Assembly (NCBI GenBank): GCA_002435755.1
Contig: DIYH01000017.1
Location: 161,150 to 225,149, forward strand
Direction of reading: 5' to 3'
Length of the DNA: 64,000 bases
Source: Flammeovirgaceae bacterium UBA6059
GTDB lineage: Bacteria; Bacteroidota; Bacteroidia; Cytophagales; Cyclobacteriaceae
Below the pieces are notes generated by a model. The model worked only from the letters and a program-made list of their open reading frames with translations. It was not told the DNA's origin and made no database searches. Below are positions 16,434 through 26,532 of this stretch, in pieces. Numbering within the stretch: position 1 is the stretch's first letter; the number at the start of each line of letters is the position of its first letter. Made by a program: the position numbers and the translations under genes.

Positions 16434-18776
16434 TTAATTGGTCCCTCTGAGTACTAATTCTTTGGATGTAGAAGGTAGTTCGAAAGCAATGACCTGGCGA
16501 TCTGCAATTGAAGTTACAGTGACATCAATATCATTGCTAACAAGGGGATTCTTATAACCAATGACTTCAATGGTGACCTTGCGTGATTCAGGTGCGCCAA
16601 TGTACGCCTCTCCGGTGAAGTTGAATGAAAAAGTTATACCGTTCTCTGTTGGATTAGCTTCGATTTCAATCAATTGATAATCCCCCTTGTAGTAAGCTTG
16701 TGGCGTACTACCGTCATCGAAGTATATAGAGGTTTGACTGCTTTGTATATTGTAGTAGTAGCTCAATGTAAGCTGACCATTGAAATATTGAGTGGTGCGG
16801 TTGATCGCTGACTTAGAAGGTATGATACTGCCTGCTTTAACATATACTGGTGTTTCAGCCATAGACAGTGTTTGGGTGTACCATTGGCTACCGTTAATAG
16901 GATTATTGTTCCAATAGTTGTACCACTTCCCTTCCGGTAGGTAGACTTCCTGGGCCTCTAGTCCAGCTGAGAGTACGGGAGCAACAAGGAAACTTTCACC
17001 CCACATGTATTGCGACTCCAGCGTGTCTGGTAGGTTAGAAAACTCGACGAACATCGGACGGGCCAGAGGCATGCCAGTTGTCATGTTTTGCCAGGCTAGC
17101 GTGTAGTTGTAAGGGAGCAATTTGTACCGTAGCTCTACATATGGTTTTACATTTTGCTGAACCTCTGGAGGCCACTCAGAAGGTTCAGCAGGTACTACCT
17201 GGTCAGCATGTGGTCTGAAGATAGGAGTAAATGCAGCAAACTGTATCCACCGTGTGTAGAGTTCTTCATCCGGTTCTTCGACCATGGAGAAACCACCCGC
17301 GTCACTATGCATGTAGCCAAGCCCTGATATGCCCATGCCTAGCATAATGGGTAGCTGTGCTTTGAATCCCGACCATGATCGGCTAATGTCTCCAGACCAT
17401 GGGATCAATCCGTATCGCTGCGAACCCGCAAAACCAGACCGACCAAGATGCATAAGTCTTTCTCCCGGGTAGTCATCTTTGTAACCTTCATAGAGCGTTT
17501 TAGCCCATTCGTGACCGTAAACTCCATGAATTTCATCAGCTGTCCCGTTTTCATGGATCATGTAGCTGGGATGTTTTTCAGGTTCTCCTAGATCAACCCA
17601 CCAGCCCTCAACACCGTAGCTTTTTATATACTTATAGCGATCCCATATCCACTTCTTGGCGCCATCTTGGAATATGTCCAGGAGACCGGCCTCACCGAAA
17701 TAGAATTCAGGAATTGTCGCTGCTTCCCCGTCATCAGTAGTAGCTAGCAGACCCTGCTCAGCCAATCCGTCGAATTCTCCTGACTTCAATGTAAAGAAAG
17801 GCTCTGAAACGATGATTGTTTTAATATCCTGTTTCCTAAACCCTTGGACCATTCTCTTTGGATCAGGCCAGTTGACGGTATCCCAATCCAGGCGTCCCAT
17901 TTGGCCATCTTCCAGCTCTGGGCCAAACCAGTAAATATCAAGGATCACGGCATCTATTGGGTAGTCTTGATCCAACGCTTTTTTTACAGAAGCTTCTGTT
18001 TCAGTCTGACTGTGATAACCAAATCTGGAATGCAGATTACCCAACGTCCAAATTGGTGGTAATGGTTGTTTGCCAGTAAGGTCAGTATACTCATTGATAA
18101 GGCTGCTGAAACCTTCTCCGTTGATGAAATAGTACGACATATTCCCACCCAAACTGGCGAATTCCAAGACGTCCTGTTCTGTGTGACCTATATCAAACCA
18201 TGCTTTGGCAGGATTATCAATCAATAGCATATACTCATTGGAAGAGTAGATATGAGGAATACTGTAGTTGATCTCAGTACTACCATAATCATAGCCATAT
18301 TGAGGCTGGTTGTAATTCATGAATCGCTCTCCACGTCTGTTCATGGGAATTGCACGAGACCCTGTGCCATAGATGGCTTCATTTTCCGATAGGGAAAAGC
18401 GAAAACCAAGGGTATCTCCACGTTGAAAAAAGCCATCTTCTTCCGAGAGTTTCAAGCCTGTGGTGTTATCGTTAAATGAGATATCAAAGGGCGTAAGCGT
18501 AACCTTGACCTCAAGCTGAGCTGTGCGCAATACCACCTCGTTATCTTTATTTGAAATATCAAAAGGTTGAGGGTTGCTCTTGACTGGTCCATAGAGGCGG
18601 TTGCTATAGTAGGTTTCGCCCTCGTACTGAACTCTCACCACATTGTCAGAGATGGCTGAAATGCTCACCGTTTGGCCATCATTTTGAAAAATCACTTTGT
18701 GACCTTCAAGTTGATAAGGAAGAGGTACTTGACAGGATACGACTGCAATAAAAACTAAGGCTAGGATTCTCGTCAT
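16434..18776 (-). CDS. GH31 family glycoside hydrolase, lipoprotein
   Basis: From the ATG at 18776 the protein has 780 residues and starts MTRILALVFIAVVSCQ, a lipoprotein signal; starting further up would bury it. The GH31 barrel shows the nucleophile D395 in WWVDLGEPE and the acid/base D463 in PWSGDISRS. The N-terminal beta domain and C-terminal all-beta domains are intact (EAIYGTGSRAIPMNRRG, FLVAPVL). It probably cleaves alpha-glucosidic or alpha-xylosidic bonds at the cell envelope. It is preceded, 43 bp away, by the propeller/Y_Y_Y protein gene. Confidence 0.93.
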   Translation of the reverse strand: MTRILALVFIAVVSCQVPLPYQLEGHKVIFQNDGQTVSISAISDNVVRVQYEGETYYSNRLYGPVKSNPQPFDISNKDNEVVLRTAQLEVKVTLTPFDISFNDNTTGLKLSEEDGFFQRGDTLGFRFSLSENEAIYGTGSRAIPMNRRGERFMNYNQPQYGYDYGSTEINYSIPHIYSSNEYMLLIDNPAKAWFDIGHTEQDVLEFASLGGNMSYYFINGEGFSSLINEYTDLTGKQPLPPIWTLGNLHSRFGYHSQTETEASVKKALDQDYPIDAVILDIYWFGPELEDGQMGRLDWDTVNWPDPKRMVQGFRKQDIKTIIVSEPFFTLKSGEFDGLAEQGLLATTDDGEAATIPEFYFGEAGLLDIFQDGAKKWIWDRYKYIKSYGVEGWWVDLGEPEKHPSYMIHENGTADEIHGVYGHEWAKTLYEGYKDDYPGERLMHLGRSGFAGSQRYGLIPWSGDISRSWSGFKAQLPIMLGMGISGLGYMHSDAGGFSMVEEPDEELYTRWIQFAAFTPIFRPHADQVVPAEPSEWPPEVQQNVKPYVELRYKLLPYNYTLAWQNMTTGMPLARPMFVEFSNLPDTLESQYMWGESFLVAPVLSAGLEAQEVYLPEGKWYNYWNNNPINGSQWYTQTLSMAETPVYVKAGSIIPSKSAINRTTQYFNGQLTLSYYYNIQSSQTSIYFDDGSTPQAYYKGDYQLIEIEANPTENGITFSFNFTGEAYIGAPESRKVTIEVIGYKNPLVSNDIDVTVTSIADRQVIAFELPSTSKELVLRGTN

Positions 18777-18819
18777 GTGAGTATATGGGAGTTGGAGTAT
18801 GTTGGAGAGTGCAGACTGA

Positions 18820-21800
18820 TCAGGATTGTGACTTTGGTATAACCCCAATCTTGCGCCAGACATGGTCCCCGGGAAAGAAGGGGATCGCTGCAGTGCCATC
18901 TCTCATAAATAGGCGCAGGAAGTGCTCCAGTGGGAAGATGACAAAAGCGATGATCGCGTTGATCATGAAATCGACCACCGGTGTACTCTCCACATTCAAT
19001 GTATTTTGAGCAATGCTCTGTAAAAACTCGATAACGAGAACTATTGTGAAAATCGTCAATACCTGAGTGATGAGATTGTATTTTTGCTGCTTCCTTCGGT
19101 TGAGCCATATCGAAAAGGTGAACATCATAGCGAAGAAGAGTAGTTCGAGTAATCCGAACCACGCCGTTTTCCAGTAGGGGGGCTTTACTCTGAAAGTAAT
19201 AGGAGCGTTTTCCAATGATCTTCCAAAGCTATCACGTGACCTTACCAGCAGTGTATACTTGCCCGGTGGTAGGAAGTTGAAGGCTACTACGTTGTTAGTG
19301 CTCCAACCAGACCAATTGTCATTGAGCCCCTCCATTTTGTATTGATACTCTACTTGCAGAAGTCCCAGGTAATCGGGTCGGGCCAGCTCGAAGGTGATGT
19401 AATTTTCATCATAATCGAAAACCAAATCGTCTGTCAACTCGATGTGTCCCTTGGTTCCACGTACCTCTTTAATGGACATGACGCTATTGAAGACGAGGCT
19501 GTCGCTGATCTCTTTGTCTACCTTATATACATCATGTGTTTCATTGATGACCCAGTAGCTATCATCAATTTGGTCGATGAAAGTCATGTCCGGGAATAAA
19601 GCCAAATGCTCCCTTTCATAAACATGTCCTTTCTCATCTATCACAAACCAGATCTTTCCATTATATACCCAAGTTTCGCCATTGGGCTGTTGTAAGTGCT
19701 TTATAGGCGCGCCGATCCTTTCATGGTAAGTACTATCCTCTAATACGCGACCAGAGCGTTCATCCACATAATAATATCCCTGGTTGTTGATGAGGTAGAT
19801 CTTATTGTTGATCTCGTTGATCTTTATATTGTCTATATACTGATTTGGGATACTATAAGAAGTTACCAATTCACGGTACGTGGAGTCGATTACGTAAAGT
19901 GAAGTGGGGCTGGCTGCCCAGGTCTGACCCAGATCATCCTGATGCAGACTGAGAATGATATCTCCTAATAGGTCTATTTCTTCAACTTGTGCCCAGATAC
20001 TATTGATATGTTCGAACACCATCACCTGATCATTGATAGTATTGATGATAAGCTGATGACCTGTGGTACTGACAATCATGTTTCTAGCCGGTAGATCGAT
20101 CACCAGCTCAGCATCGTCCAACCCAATCTGATAAATACCGGAGTTGCATACAGCTAGCAACTGACCCTCGAAATTGACAAACTGCTTGCATTTGGTTTGC
20201 ATTCCCGGAATAGGTCTGAACTCATAGTTGGTAGAGATCAACTCTCGTCTAACATTCCTTTTGTACTTGACATTTTTATCCGGTCTACCGACGAACACGG
20301 CTCCATCTTCCTGGTTTAAAGTTTGATCCAGCTCGCTTTCATTTTCATTATTGTCTGCTGAAAACGCTATTCTCAATTTTGAGAAAATACCATTCTTCCA
20401 TCTTCTTGATTTCGTAGGAGTTTGGTCGGCTTCAGCTACAGTCTCCTTTCTGTCACTTGCTACCTCTTCTTTATCATCATTCTTCAGAAAGCTGAACAAT
20501 CCTTTTTTCTCTTCTTCCTTTTCACCTTCTACAGTATCGGCCATTGTAATAGTCGACTGTTCTATGCTATCCTGCTTGTCTTTCTTTAATACCTGGTTCT
20601 TTAGCCTTCCAAGCTTTCCAAAGAGACCCTTTTTCTTTTTACCTTCTTGATCTGATATCTCTTCATTCGCCAGTTCTTCGGCTAGTGTTTCATTTTGATC
20701 TACTGTTGGCACTTCAGCAGGGGTTGCTGGCTCTACGACTGTTTTTTGACGAGTTTTGGGTCTTGGCTGTTGCGGGCTTGATTTGTCTACGGTATAGTAA
20801 ACTATGTTTTTGTACTCCTGGATCGAGTCGAGATGGTAAACGCCTTTGCTCGTTGCGAAGTACATTTTATCATCAAATTTGGTAACTGCTAACAAATTGC
20901 CATGAATACCGGGGTAGTTGGAGAAGCTTCTGACTGGTAGTACGGGCGCAAGCCTGGAGATACCAAACTCATGAGCGATCCATAACCCTTCAGCATCATC
21001 AGTCACCAAATCGAAAACCTGGTTGTCAGGTAGACCCGATCCATCGTCAATGACATCAATAAGACTATCTTGCTTCTGGCTAAACAACATACAGCCGTGC
21101 TCCAATGAGCTTAACACAAACAGATCATCCGTAACCCAATCGCCATCCATCATTATGATGCCATTCTTTTTGAGATAGTCTGTACTCTCTAGTTTTGCAT
21201 AGGTTCCTCGTTCGTAGATGTAAACACTCTGTTTTTCACTGCCAATCAGATATTTATCACTTTTAGGATGCTTCACAACAAAGCTCACCTCGGTACTGTC
21301 TGGTGAGTTTATATAAGAAGATATTAGTGCGCCTTCCTTAGTTACTATATAGTGATCCTGGTCAGTTTGGATGTTGACTTCATTATTAAAGTCATAGGCA
21401 TTGATAATGATGTCATCAGATTGCTGTAGCGCTACTACTTTTGTTTGTGTGTCTTCTTTGGTCAAGTCAACTATGGCGACTTTTCGTTCGCCTACGAAGT
21501 AGACATAATCATCTAATATGATGGTCTCAAAAACAAGATGAGAAACACTGGTATCAGCCATTGATACGAACTGGTAGGCATCACCTACCAACTCTATTTT
21601 TCCATAGTCATCAACACAGCCTACGTATATGTCACCATTGTCAGCTACCGCGATAGATAAAGCTGCACTTGGAGTAAGATGGAAGTCCCAGGTTTTACCG
21701 TCATAGATTAGTACACCAGACCGATTGGCGATATACAATAGGCCGCCGAAATTGACGGCCATGTCAAAATTGAGATTGTCAAGCCCTTCTCCATCTGGTC

Positions 21801-21900
21801 GATGATGAGAAAGAAAGAGATCACCGACCTGGCCAAAACATAAGGTGATACAGAAACTCTGGAAAAGCAGAATAAATACTAATGACTTGAGTCTACCCAT
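18820..21900 (-). CDS. Periplasmic propeller/Y_Y_Y membrane protein without output domain
   Basis: From the ATG at 21900 it has 1026 residues and starts with MGRLKSLVFILLFQSF, a signal peptide. The N-terminal part is a two-component-regulator-type beta propeller (repeats such as GGLLYIANRSGVLIYDGKTW and GLWIAHEFGISRLAP). A Lys/Glu-rich insert at about residues 390-545 splits the propeller. A Y_Y_Y domain follows (EYQYKMEGLNDNWSGWS), then about four membrane helices (residues ~930-1010). In other Bacteroidota such proteins end in a kinase or HTH; here nothing follows, so it may be an orphan sensor or an assembly factor. It is first in an operon with GH31. Confidence 0.8.
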   Translation of the reverse strand: MGRLKSLVFILLFQSFCITLCFGQVGDLFLSHHRPDGEGLDNLNFDMAVNFGGLLYIANRSGVLIYDGKTWDFHLTPSAALSIAVADNGDIYVGCVDDYGKIELVGDAYQFVSMADTSVSHLVFETIILDDYVYFVGERKVAIVDLTKEDTQTKVVALQQSDDIIINAYDFNNEVNIQTDQDHYIVTKEGALISSYINSPDSTEVSFVVKHPKSDKYLIGSEKQSVYIYERGTYAKLESTDYLKKNGIIMMDGDWVTDDLFVLSSLEHGCMLFSQKQDSLIDVIDDGSGLPDNQVFDLVTDDAEGLWIAHEFGISRLAPVLPVRSFSNYPGIHGNLLAVTKFDDKMYFATSKGVYHLDSIQEYKNIVYYTVDKSSPQQPRPKTRQKTVVEPATPAEVPTVDQNETLAEELANEEISDQEGKKKKGLFGKLGRLKNQVLKKDKQDSIEQSTITMADTVEGEKEEEKKGLFSFLKNDDKEEVASDRKETVAEADQTPTKSRRWKNGIFSKLRIAFSADNNENESELDQTLNQEDGAVFVGRPDKNVKYKRNVRRELISTNYEFRPIPGMQTKCKQFVNFEGQLLAVCNSGIYQIGLDDAELVIDLPARNMIVSTTGHQLIINTINDQVMVFEHINSIWAQVEEIDLLGDIILSLHQDDLGQTWAASPTSLYVIDSTYRELVTSYSIPNQYIDNIKINEINNKIYLINNQGYYYVDERSGRVLEDSTYHERIGAPIKHLQQPNGETWVYNGKIWFVIDEKGHVYEREHLALFPDMTFIDQIDDSYWVINETHDVYKVDKEISDSLVFNSVMSIKEVRGTKGHIELTDDLVFDYDENYITFELARPDYLGLLQVEYQYKMEGLNDNWSGWSTNNVVAFNFLPPGKYTLLVRSRDSFGRSLENAPITFRVKPPYWKTAWFGLLELLFFAMMFTFSIWLNRRKQQKYNLITQVLTIFTIVLVIEFLQSIAQNTLNVESTPVVDFMINAIIAFVIFPLEHFLRLFMRDGTAAIPFFPGDHVWRKIGVIPKSQS

Positions 21901-22021
21901 TATGGTCAACGATGGTTTGTATCGTAGGCTCAAGTTAATTAATAATACATTGATGATTCTCAATTACCATTATTCGGTTGAGCCTTGAATATCTTCGCCT
22001 CAGGTTTTGACCGTCAAGATT

Positions 22022-23068
22022 ATGGTGATGAACAAGACGATAACAATAATCATAGAATGGGAAAATGTTATCCTTAGTGCTGATGATAGAGCTTTGATAA
22101 TGCTCTCTGAATTGTCCTCTCAGATTGATGCTGTGTTAGAAGAAGGGTGCTTAACTTCATTGCTTGAGCCTTTTCTTAACGATGAACTTACGATCAGCTT
22201 GAATTCTGATGATAAGCCAAAAGCAAGTCCTATTGAAATTATAGTTTTTGCAGATCCGCGGCGCATCATATTTGAAGATGTAAAGAATATTCTTAAGGTT
22301 CAACTGACCCAAATAATCGATAAAGTCAGTATTAGGTTATTTGAGGCCCATGACATTCATTATTATGATATCAAGAATCTAGGAGCTTTGGTAGCAAAAG
22401 GGGACTATTGCCTTTTTTTGGACAGTGATGTGATCCCCCAGCCTAACTGGCTAAAGAATTATATATACGCGCTAGAGCAGAATCCTACCATAGAGGTGGT
22501 TGGGGGGAACGCCTACATCGACCTAACAGACGTTTATCACAAGACTTTTGCTTTAACTTGGTTTTTTGATTTACAAAAGAACAATAACGACCTGTATCAT
22601 TTTCAAAATTTTAAGGCTAACAACTTCGTCATTAGAAGATCAACTCTTTTGGAAAACCCCTTTCCTTCAGGTACAAAAATGTATAGGAGCCAATGTTCAT
22701 TGTTATGTGAAAACCTATCAGGCGATGGAATAAAAGTATATAAAACAAACGGCAGTGAGGTTTCCCATCCCGCTCCTAATGGGTTAAGGCATTTTTTTCA
22801 AAGGGCTATCTGTCAGGGCCATGATATCGTCCAATCTAGAATCTATCGTCAAAAGAGGAGAATCTCTGTTCTAATGTACTTGAAGCTTGTAAGAAGAATG
22901 CTTTCGGCTTTAAAGCAACTTACTATCAATCATAGACTGGTGAAGTTAGATTTATTTCAGATTCCGGTAGCTCTATTTATAGCATGGACTTATCAGCTAT
23001 TTGTTATACTAGGGACCGTATTGGCAGTCATTAGCCCAGAGTTTGTAAGGAGGAACTTTCAGATTTAG
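22022..23068 (+). CDS. Family 2 glycosyltransferase with C-terminal membrane segment
   Basis: The protein has 348 residues from the ATG at 22022; an in-frame ATG two codons on and an upstream TTG at 22007 are alternatives. It has a GT-A type nucleotide-sugar site (IEIIVFADPRR), a DxD motif in CLFLDSDVIPQPNW, and a NFVIRRSTL segment. The C-terminus has a hydrophobic helix (LFIAWTYQLFVILGTVLAVI), so it is probably inner-membrane bound. Sugar and acceptor cannot be inferred. It stands alone, 108 bp before the TonB receptor. Confidence 0.78.
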   Translation: MVMNKTITIIIEWENVILSADDRALIMLSELSSQIDAVLEEGCLTSLLEPFLNDELTISLNSDDKPKASPIEIIVFADPRRIIFEDVKNILKVQLTQIIDKVSIRLFEAHDIHYYDIKNLGALVAKGDYCLFLDSDVIPQPNWLKNYIYALEQNPTIEVVGGNAYIDLTDVYHKTFALTWFFDLQKNNNDLYHFQNFKANNFVIRRSTLLENPFPSGTKMYRSQCSLLCENLSGDGIKVYKTNGSEVSHPAPNGLRHFFQRAICQGHDIVQSRIYRQKRRISVLMYLKLVRRMLSALKQLTINHRLVKLDLFQIPVALFIAWTYQLFVILGTVLAVISPEFVRRNFQI

Positions 23069-23176
23069 AGAGCTTTAAGGTTTATTGATTGTCTTATTAC
23101 TCAAGGAATCTATCTCATTATACTTTATACTGAATTAATAACTATTGAAAACTCCCTGCCTTTTACGTTGAACTAG

Positions 23177-25462
23177 ATGCTATTGACCTGGAAGCTCTTG
23201 ATTATGTACTTTGGTTTTTTACTTGCTCTTTCTTTCGGAGCGGTCTCACACCTCTATTCTCAACCCTATCAAGGGCGACTTGTTGATGCTGAGTCAAGTT
23301 CTCCTATTGGTTATGGACAAATATTAACTAGTGATTCGTCAGTTGTAATGCCGGATGAGGGTGGTCGCTTTGAAGTTTTTGTCCCTCAGATTTCGGTATA
23401 CTCATTAGGCTACCTCAGTCAAGAAATAACACTCATTGATGGTGTGATCAATGAAATCGAACTTGTTGCTAATCCCGTTTTACTAAGTGAAGTGATCGTA
23501 CAGCGACTAGTCAGTGAGATCAATCTTCAGGAGTATGCTGGTGCATTTGGTTATCTGAGCGTTAAGGCCTTGGAAAATGAGGACCGGTCGATCATCGCCA
23601 ATGCCCTAAATAGTCAACCGGGTATATATATGCACTCAGGTGCATTGAATACTAACCGGATCACAGTGCGTGGTATCGGAGCACGAACTCCTTTTTCGAC
23701 GAACAAGGTAAGAGCGTACTTTGGGGATGTTCCGCTAACAGACGGGGTTGGTGAAACCACCATAGAGGATATTGATATGTCAGCGATTGGTGAAGTCACT
23801 GTGTTCAAAGGGCCAAACAGTAGTATCTACGGTGCTGGCTTGGGAGGAGCTATCCAGTTACAGCCCGTTCGATTGCAACCCGGTACCCGAAGGCTCTATG
23901 GTGAGTTTGGTGCGGGCTCGTATGGGCTATCACGGGCTAATCTGGCTTATGCCGTGGGGACAGAGCAACACGAACTGAATGTTTCTTATCTGATACAGAC
24001 GAGCGACGGCTATCGTGATAACAATGAGTTTGAAAGGAATGGGATACAACTCATGGCGGCCTGGCATAGGCCAAAGGCGTCTTATCGCTTGATGACTTAC
24101 TATGTCAATCAGTTTGCAGAGATTCCAAGCTCGCTCAATGAGGATGATTATCTTAACGATCCGAGAAAAGCGGCATTTACCTGGGGAGCAGCTCAGGGTC
24201 ATGAAGACTATGACAAGTTGATCGCAGGTATTACCTCAGATCACGACCTGAGTGCCCGGAGTTCTTTGAGAACAACAGTATATACGCAATGGAGAGATGC
24301 GAATGAACCGCGTCCATTCAATATTTTGGATGAAGATGTGCTTGGGTATGGTCTTCGTAGCAGATACCTGTACGAAATGGGAGAGGGTACTACCGTGAAT
24401 GCGGGGTTTGAAGCCTACCAAGATCGCTATGATTGGCAGACCTACGAAAATCTTTATCAGGACTTTCCAGGACAGGGAAGTGTCCAGGGTGATTTGCTAA
24501 ACCAGTTTTCAGAAGATAGAAGCTTCTTTAACATTTTCGGAGAAGTAGGACATTCGCTCTCTCAACAATGGCAGCTTACAGGAGGCTTCAATATCAACAG
24601 GACGAGACACGTACTGGACGATCAGGTGAATACAGGAACTGCTGATCAATCCGGAGAATATAGCTTCGATTGGAACGTGTCTCCGCGAATATCGATTGCC
24701 TATAGTACTGCTGATGCTACCATTTATGCTAATGCAAGCCATGGTTTTTCACCTCCGTCTTTGGAGGAAACATTGGCTCCTGATGGGACTCTGAATCCTG
24801 ACATTCAACCCGAAACTGGTTGGAGCTATGAAGTAGGGACAAGAGGAAGTCTATTCAGCCAGAGACTAAGTTATGACATCTCACTGTATACTATGAGAAT
24901 CCGCAATTTGCTGGTGGCTCAACGAGTGGCCGAGGATCAGTTTGTTGGTATCAACACTGGCAGTACCACACACAATGGTTTAGAAGTTGGGATCCATACG
25001 TTGTTATGGTCTAAACGTTCGAGCACTGGCCAACTTAGAGTCAATGGAAGCATCAATGATTTTACGTTTAAAGAGTTTGTCGATGAGGATAATGATTTCT
25101 CAGGCAATGATCTGACTGGTGTACCTACCTCACAATGGAGCATGAGTCTTGACCTGTCATTTTTAAGGTCCTTTTATGGACGCTTGGAGTTCCTATCTAT
25201 TGGAGAAATGCCAATCACTGATAGCAATTCTATTTACTCAGACAGTTACCGGTTGATCAATACCATCCTCGGATGGAAGGGATCTATCTGGGATTTTCTC
25301 GGAATTGATGTAAGCTATCGCGTGAACAATCTGCTCGATGAGCGGTACGCTTCTATGCTGGCTGTCAACGCTGGTTCATTTGGTGGTAGCGCTCCGAGAT
25401 ATTATTACCCCGGGCTTCCGATTTTTCATCAGGTGAGCGTCAGATTTACAATGGAATGGTGA
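23177..25462 (+). CDS. TonB-dependent outer membrane receptor
   Basis: The protein has 761 residues. A signal peptide (LLALSFGAVSHLYS) is followed by a short carboxypeptidase-regulatory-like beta domain (residues ~30-105), then a plug domain (ITVRGIGARTPFSTNKVRAYF, VFKGPNSSIYGAGLGG) and a 22-strand barrel ending in FTMEW with the C-terminal aromatic residue. The pattern resembles FecA/siderophore receptors more than SusC, and no SusD partner adjoins it. The ligand is unknown; iron or another metal chelate is an inference. The gene ends 12 bp before a convergent lipoprotein gene. Confidence 0.92.
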   Translation: MLLTWKLLIMYFGFLLALSFGAVSHLYSQPYQGRLVDAESSSPIGYGQILTSDSSVVMPDEGGRFEVFVPQISVYSLGYLSQEITLIDGVINEIELVANPVLLSEVIVQRLVSEINLQEYAGAFGYLSVKALENEDRSIIANALNSQPGIYMHSGALNTNRITVRGIGARTPFSTNKVRAYFGDVPLTDGVGETTIEDIDMSAIGEVTVFKGPNSSIYGAGLGGAIQLQPVRLQPGTRRLYGEFGAGSYGLSRANLAYAVGTEQHELNVSYLIQTSDGYRDNNEFERNGIQLMAAWHRPKASYRLMTYYVNQFAEIPSSLNEDDYLNDPRKAAFTWGAAQGHEDYDKLIAGITSDHDLSARSSLRTTVYTQWRDANEPRPFNILDEDVLGYGLRSRYLYEMGEGTTVNAGFEAYQDRYDWQTYENLYQDFPGQGSVQGDLLNQFSEDRSFFNIFGEVGHSLSQQWQLTGGFNINRTRHVLDDQVNTGTADQSGEYSFDWNVSPRISIAYSTADATIYANASHGFSPPSLEETLAPDGTLNPDIQPETGWSYEVGTRGSLFSQRLSYDISLYTMRIRNLLVAQRVAEDQFVGINTGSTTHNGLEVGIHTLLWSKRSSTGQLRVNGSINDFTFKEFVDEDNDFSGNDLTGVPTSQWSMSLDLSFLRSFYGRLEFLSIGEMPITDSNSIYSDSYRLINTILGWKGSIWDFLGIDVSYRVNNLLDERYASMLAVNAGSFGGSAPRYYYPGLPIFHQVSVRFTMEW

Positions 25463-25474
25463 TTTTTATTGCGT

Positions 25475-26482
25475 CTACCAATCCTCATCAATGGGAGCCA
25501 CGCCCTCGAAGTGAATTACTTTTTCACCGTATATTGGGTCGTAATAGTGACCTCCTTCCTGGTAATCAGGGTTCCATTTTTTTGTGCCGTCCGATTGCAA
25601 TGTATAGAGGAAGGGGGATAAATGAAGGCGCTCAAGGTGCCAGCGCCCTTCTTTTCCGGAAGGAATGTCTTCACCATCTCCGTAAAGCATTAAACCTCCG
25701 TCCGCATGGACTTCATGCTGAGGGCCTATGTCTTTGTACTCATGGCTTACGTTCATTACCTTATGTCCGATCTCATGCGCGATTGTTCCTCTCAGACGAT
25801 CCGGTCGGGTCAGATTAGTGATCGTAATTACACCGCGATATCTGTTAGGAACCTGATCAACATAGCTATAAGTAGGAAAGGAGAGGCCACCGGTTCTCAC
25901 AGTATTCATCGTCCAGTTACGCTCTTCAGCGACTGTAAGGAAAGGGTAGAAGACATCCTGCAGCACTATGATATACAAGGTACGATCGCTATTTTCTTTT
26001 GGCTCTATGATAGACTCAAAAGCTTCCTTCGCATGGTCGGTGAGCTGAGCCGGATGTCTTCTACTATGCTCGTACATATTAGTATACTCCGTCAGTGGTA
26101 TGCCGGGTACTTCATTGGCCTGTATAGCGAAGTACCTGGGATTGACTTCACCAGTTTTGATCCAAAGCACATTGAGTTGAACCCCTGTTGGTGCATAGAT
26201 CTCTTTCGCAGCACGAATACTGATCATTAACTTCTCTAATGAAACTTTCTGGAAATCCGGATCAAAGTTAGAGGGAAAATAGACACCCAGATCCATGGTC
26301 GGTTTACCTTCGACCAAATCTGCGTTAAGCGCTTTAACATCAATAGTGTCCACTTCTGACCATTGCACTCTTTGAATGTTTATTTCAGATGGAGTGGTTT
26401 GAGACGATGATCCTTCTTTAGCAGCGGGAGCGTTGCAACTTGCTATCGCTAAAGAAAATACGTAGAACAAGTATTTTTTCAT
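25475..26482 (-). CDS. Putative zinc metallopeptidase lipoprotein (HEIGH)
   Basis: From the ATG at 26482 it has 335 residues and starts MKKYLFYVFSLAIASCN, a lipoprotein signal. The motif HEIGHKVMNVSH begins at H236 with E237 and H240, typical of a zinc peptidase; the third His is seven residues after H240, one more than in metzincins. A short hydrophobic core precedes it (YRGVITITNLTRPDRLRGTIAHE). It is secreted and anchored to a membrane. It stands 50 bp downstream of pgl, so it could belong to that operon. The substrate is unknown. Confidence 0.65.
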   Translation of the reverse strand: MKKYLFYVFSLAIASCNAPAAKEGSSSQTTPSEINIQRVQWSEVDTIDVKALNADLVEGKPTMDLGVYFPSNFDPDFQKVSLEKLMISIRAAKEIYAPTGVQLNVLWIKTGEVNPRYFAIQANEVPGIPLTEYTNMYEHSRRHPAQLTDHAKEAFESIIEPKENSDRTLYIIVLQDVFYPFLTVAEERNWTMNTVRTGGLSFPTYSYVDQVPNRYRGVITITNLTRPDRLRGTIAHEIGHKVMNVSHEYKDIGPQHEVHADGGLMLYGDGEDIPSGKEGRWHLERLHLSPFLYTLQSDGTKKWNPDYQEGGHYYDPIYGEKVIHFEGVAPIDEDW

Positions 26483-26532
26483 GACTGCTGGTATAGGTCT
26501 TTTGAGGTATTGCCAAGTCAATGTCTAAGAAG

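Noticed and set aside
23177..25462. SusC-type receptor with a polysaccharide utilisation locus
   Set aside because: No SusD gene adjoins it and its domain layout is closer to FecA-like receptors, although a GH31 gene lies some distance away.
25475..26482. Classical metzincin assignment for the HEIGH lipoprotein
   Set aside because: The third His is one residue too far and there is no Met-turn that could be identified, so only a general zinc-peptidase call is made.
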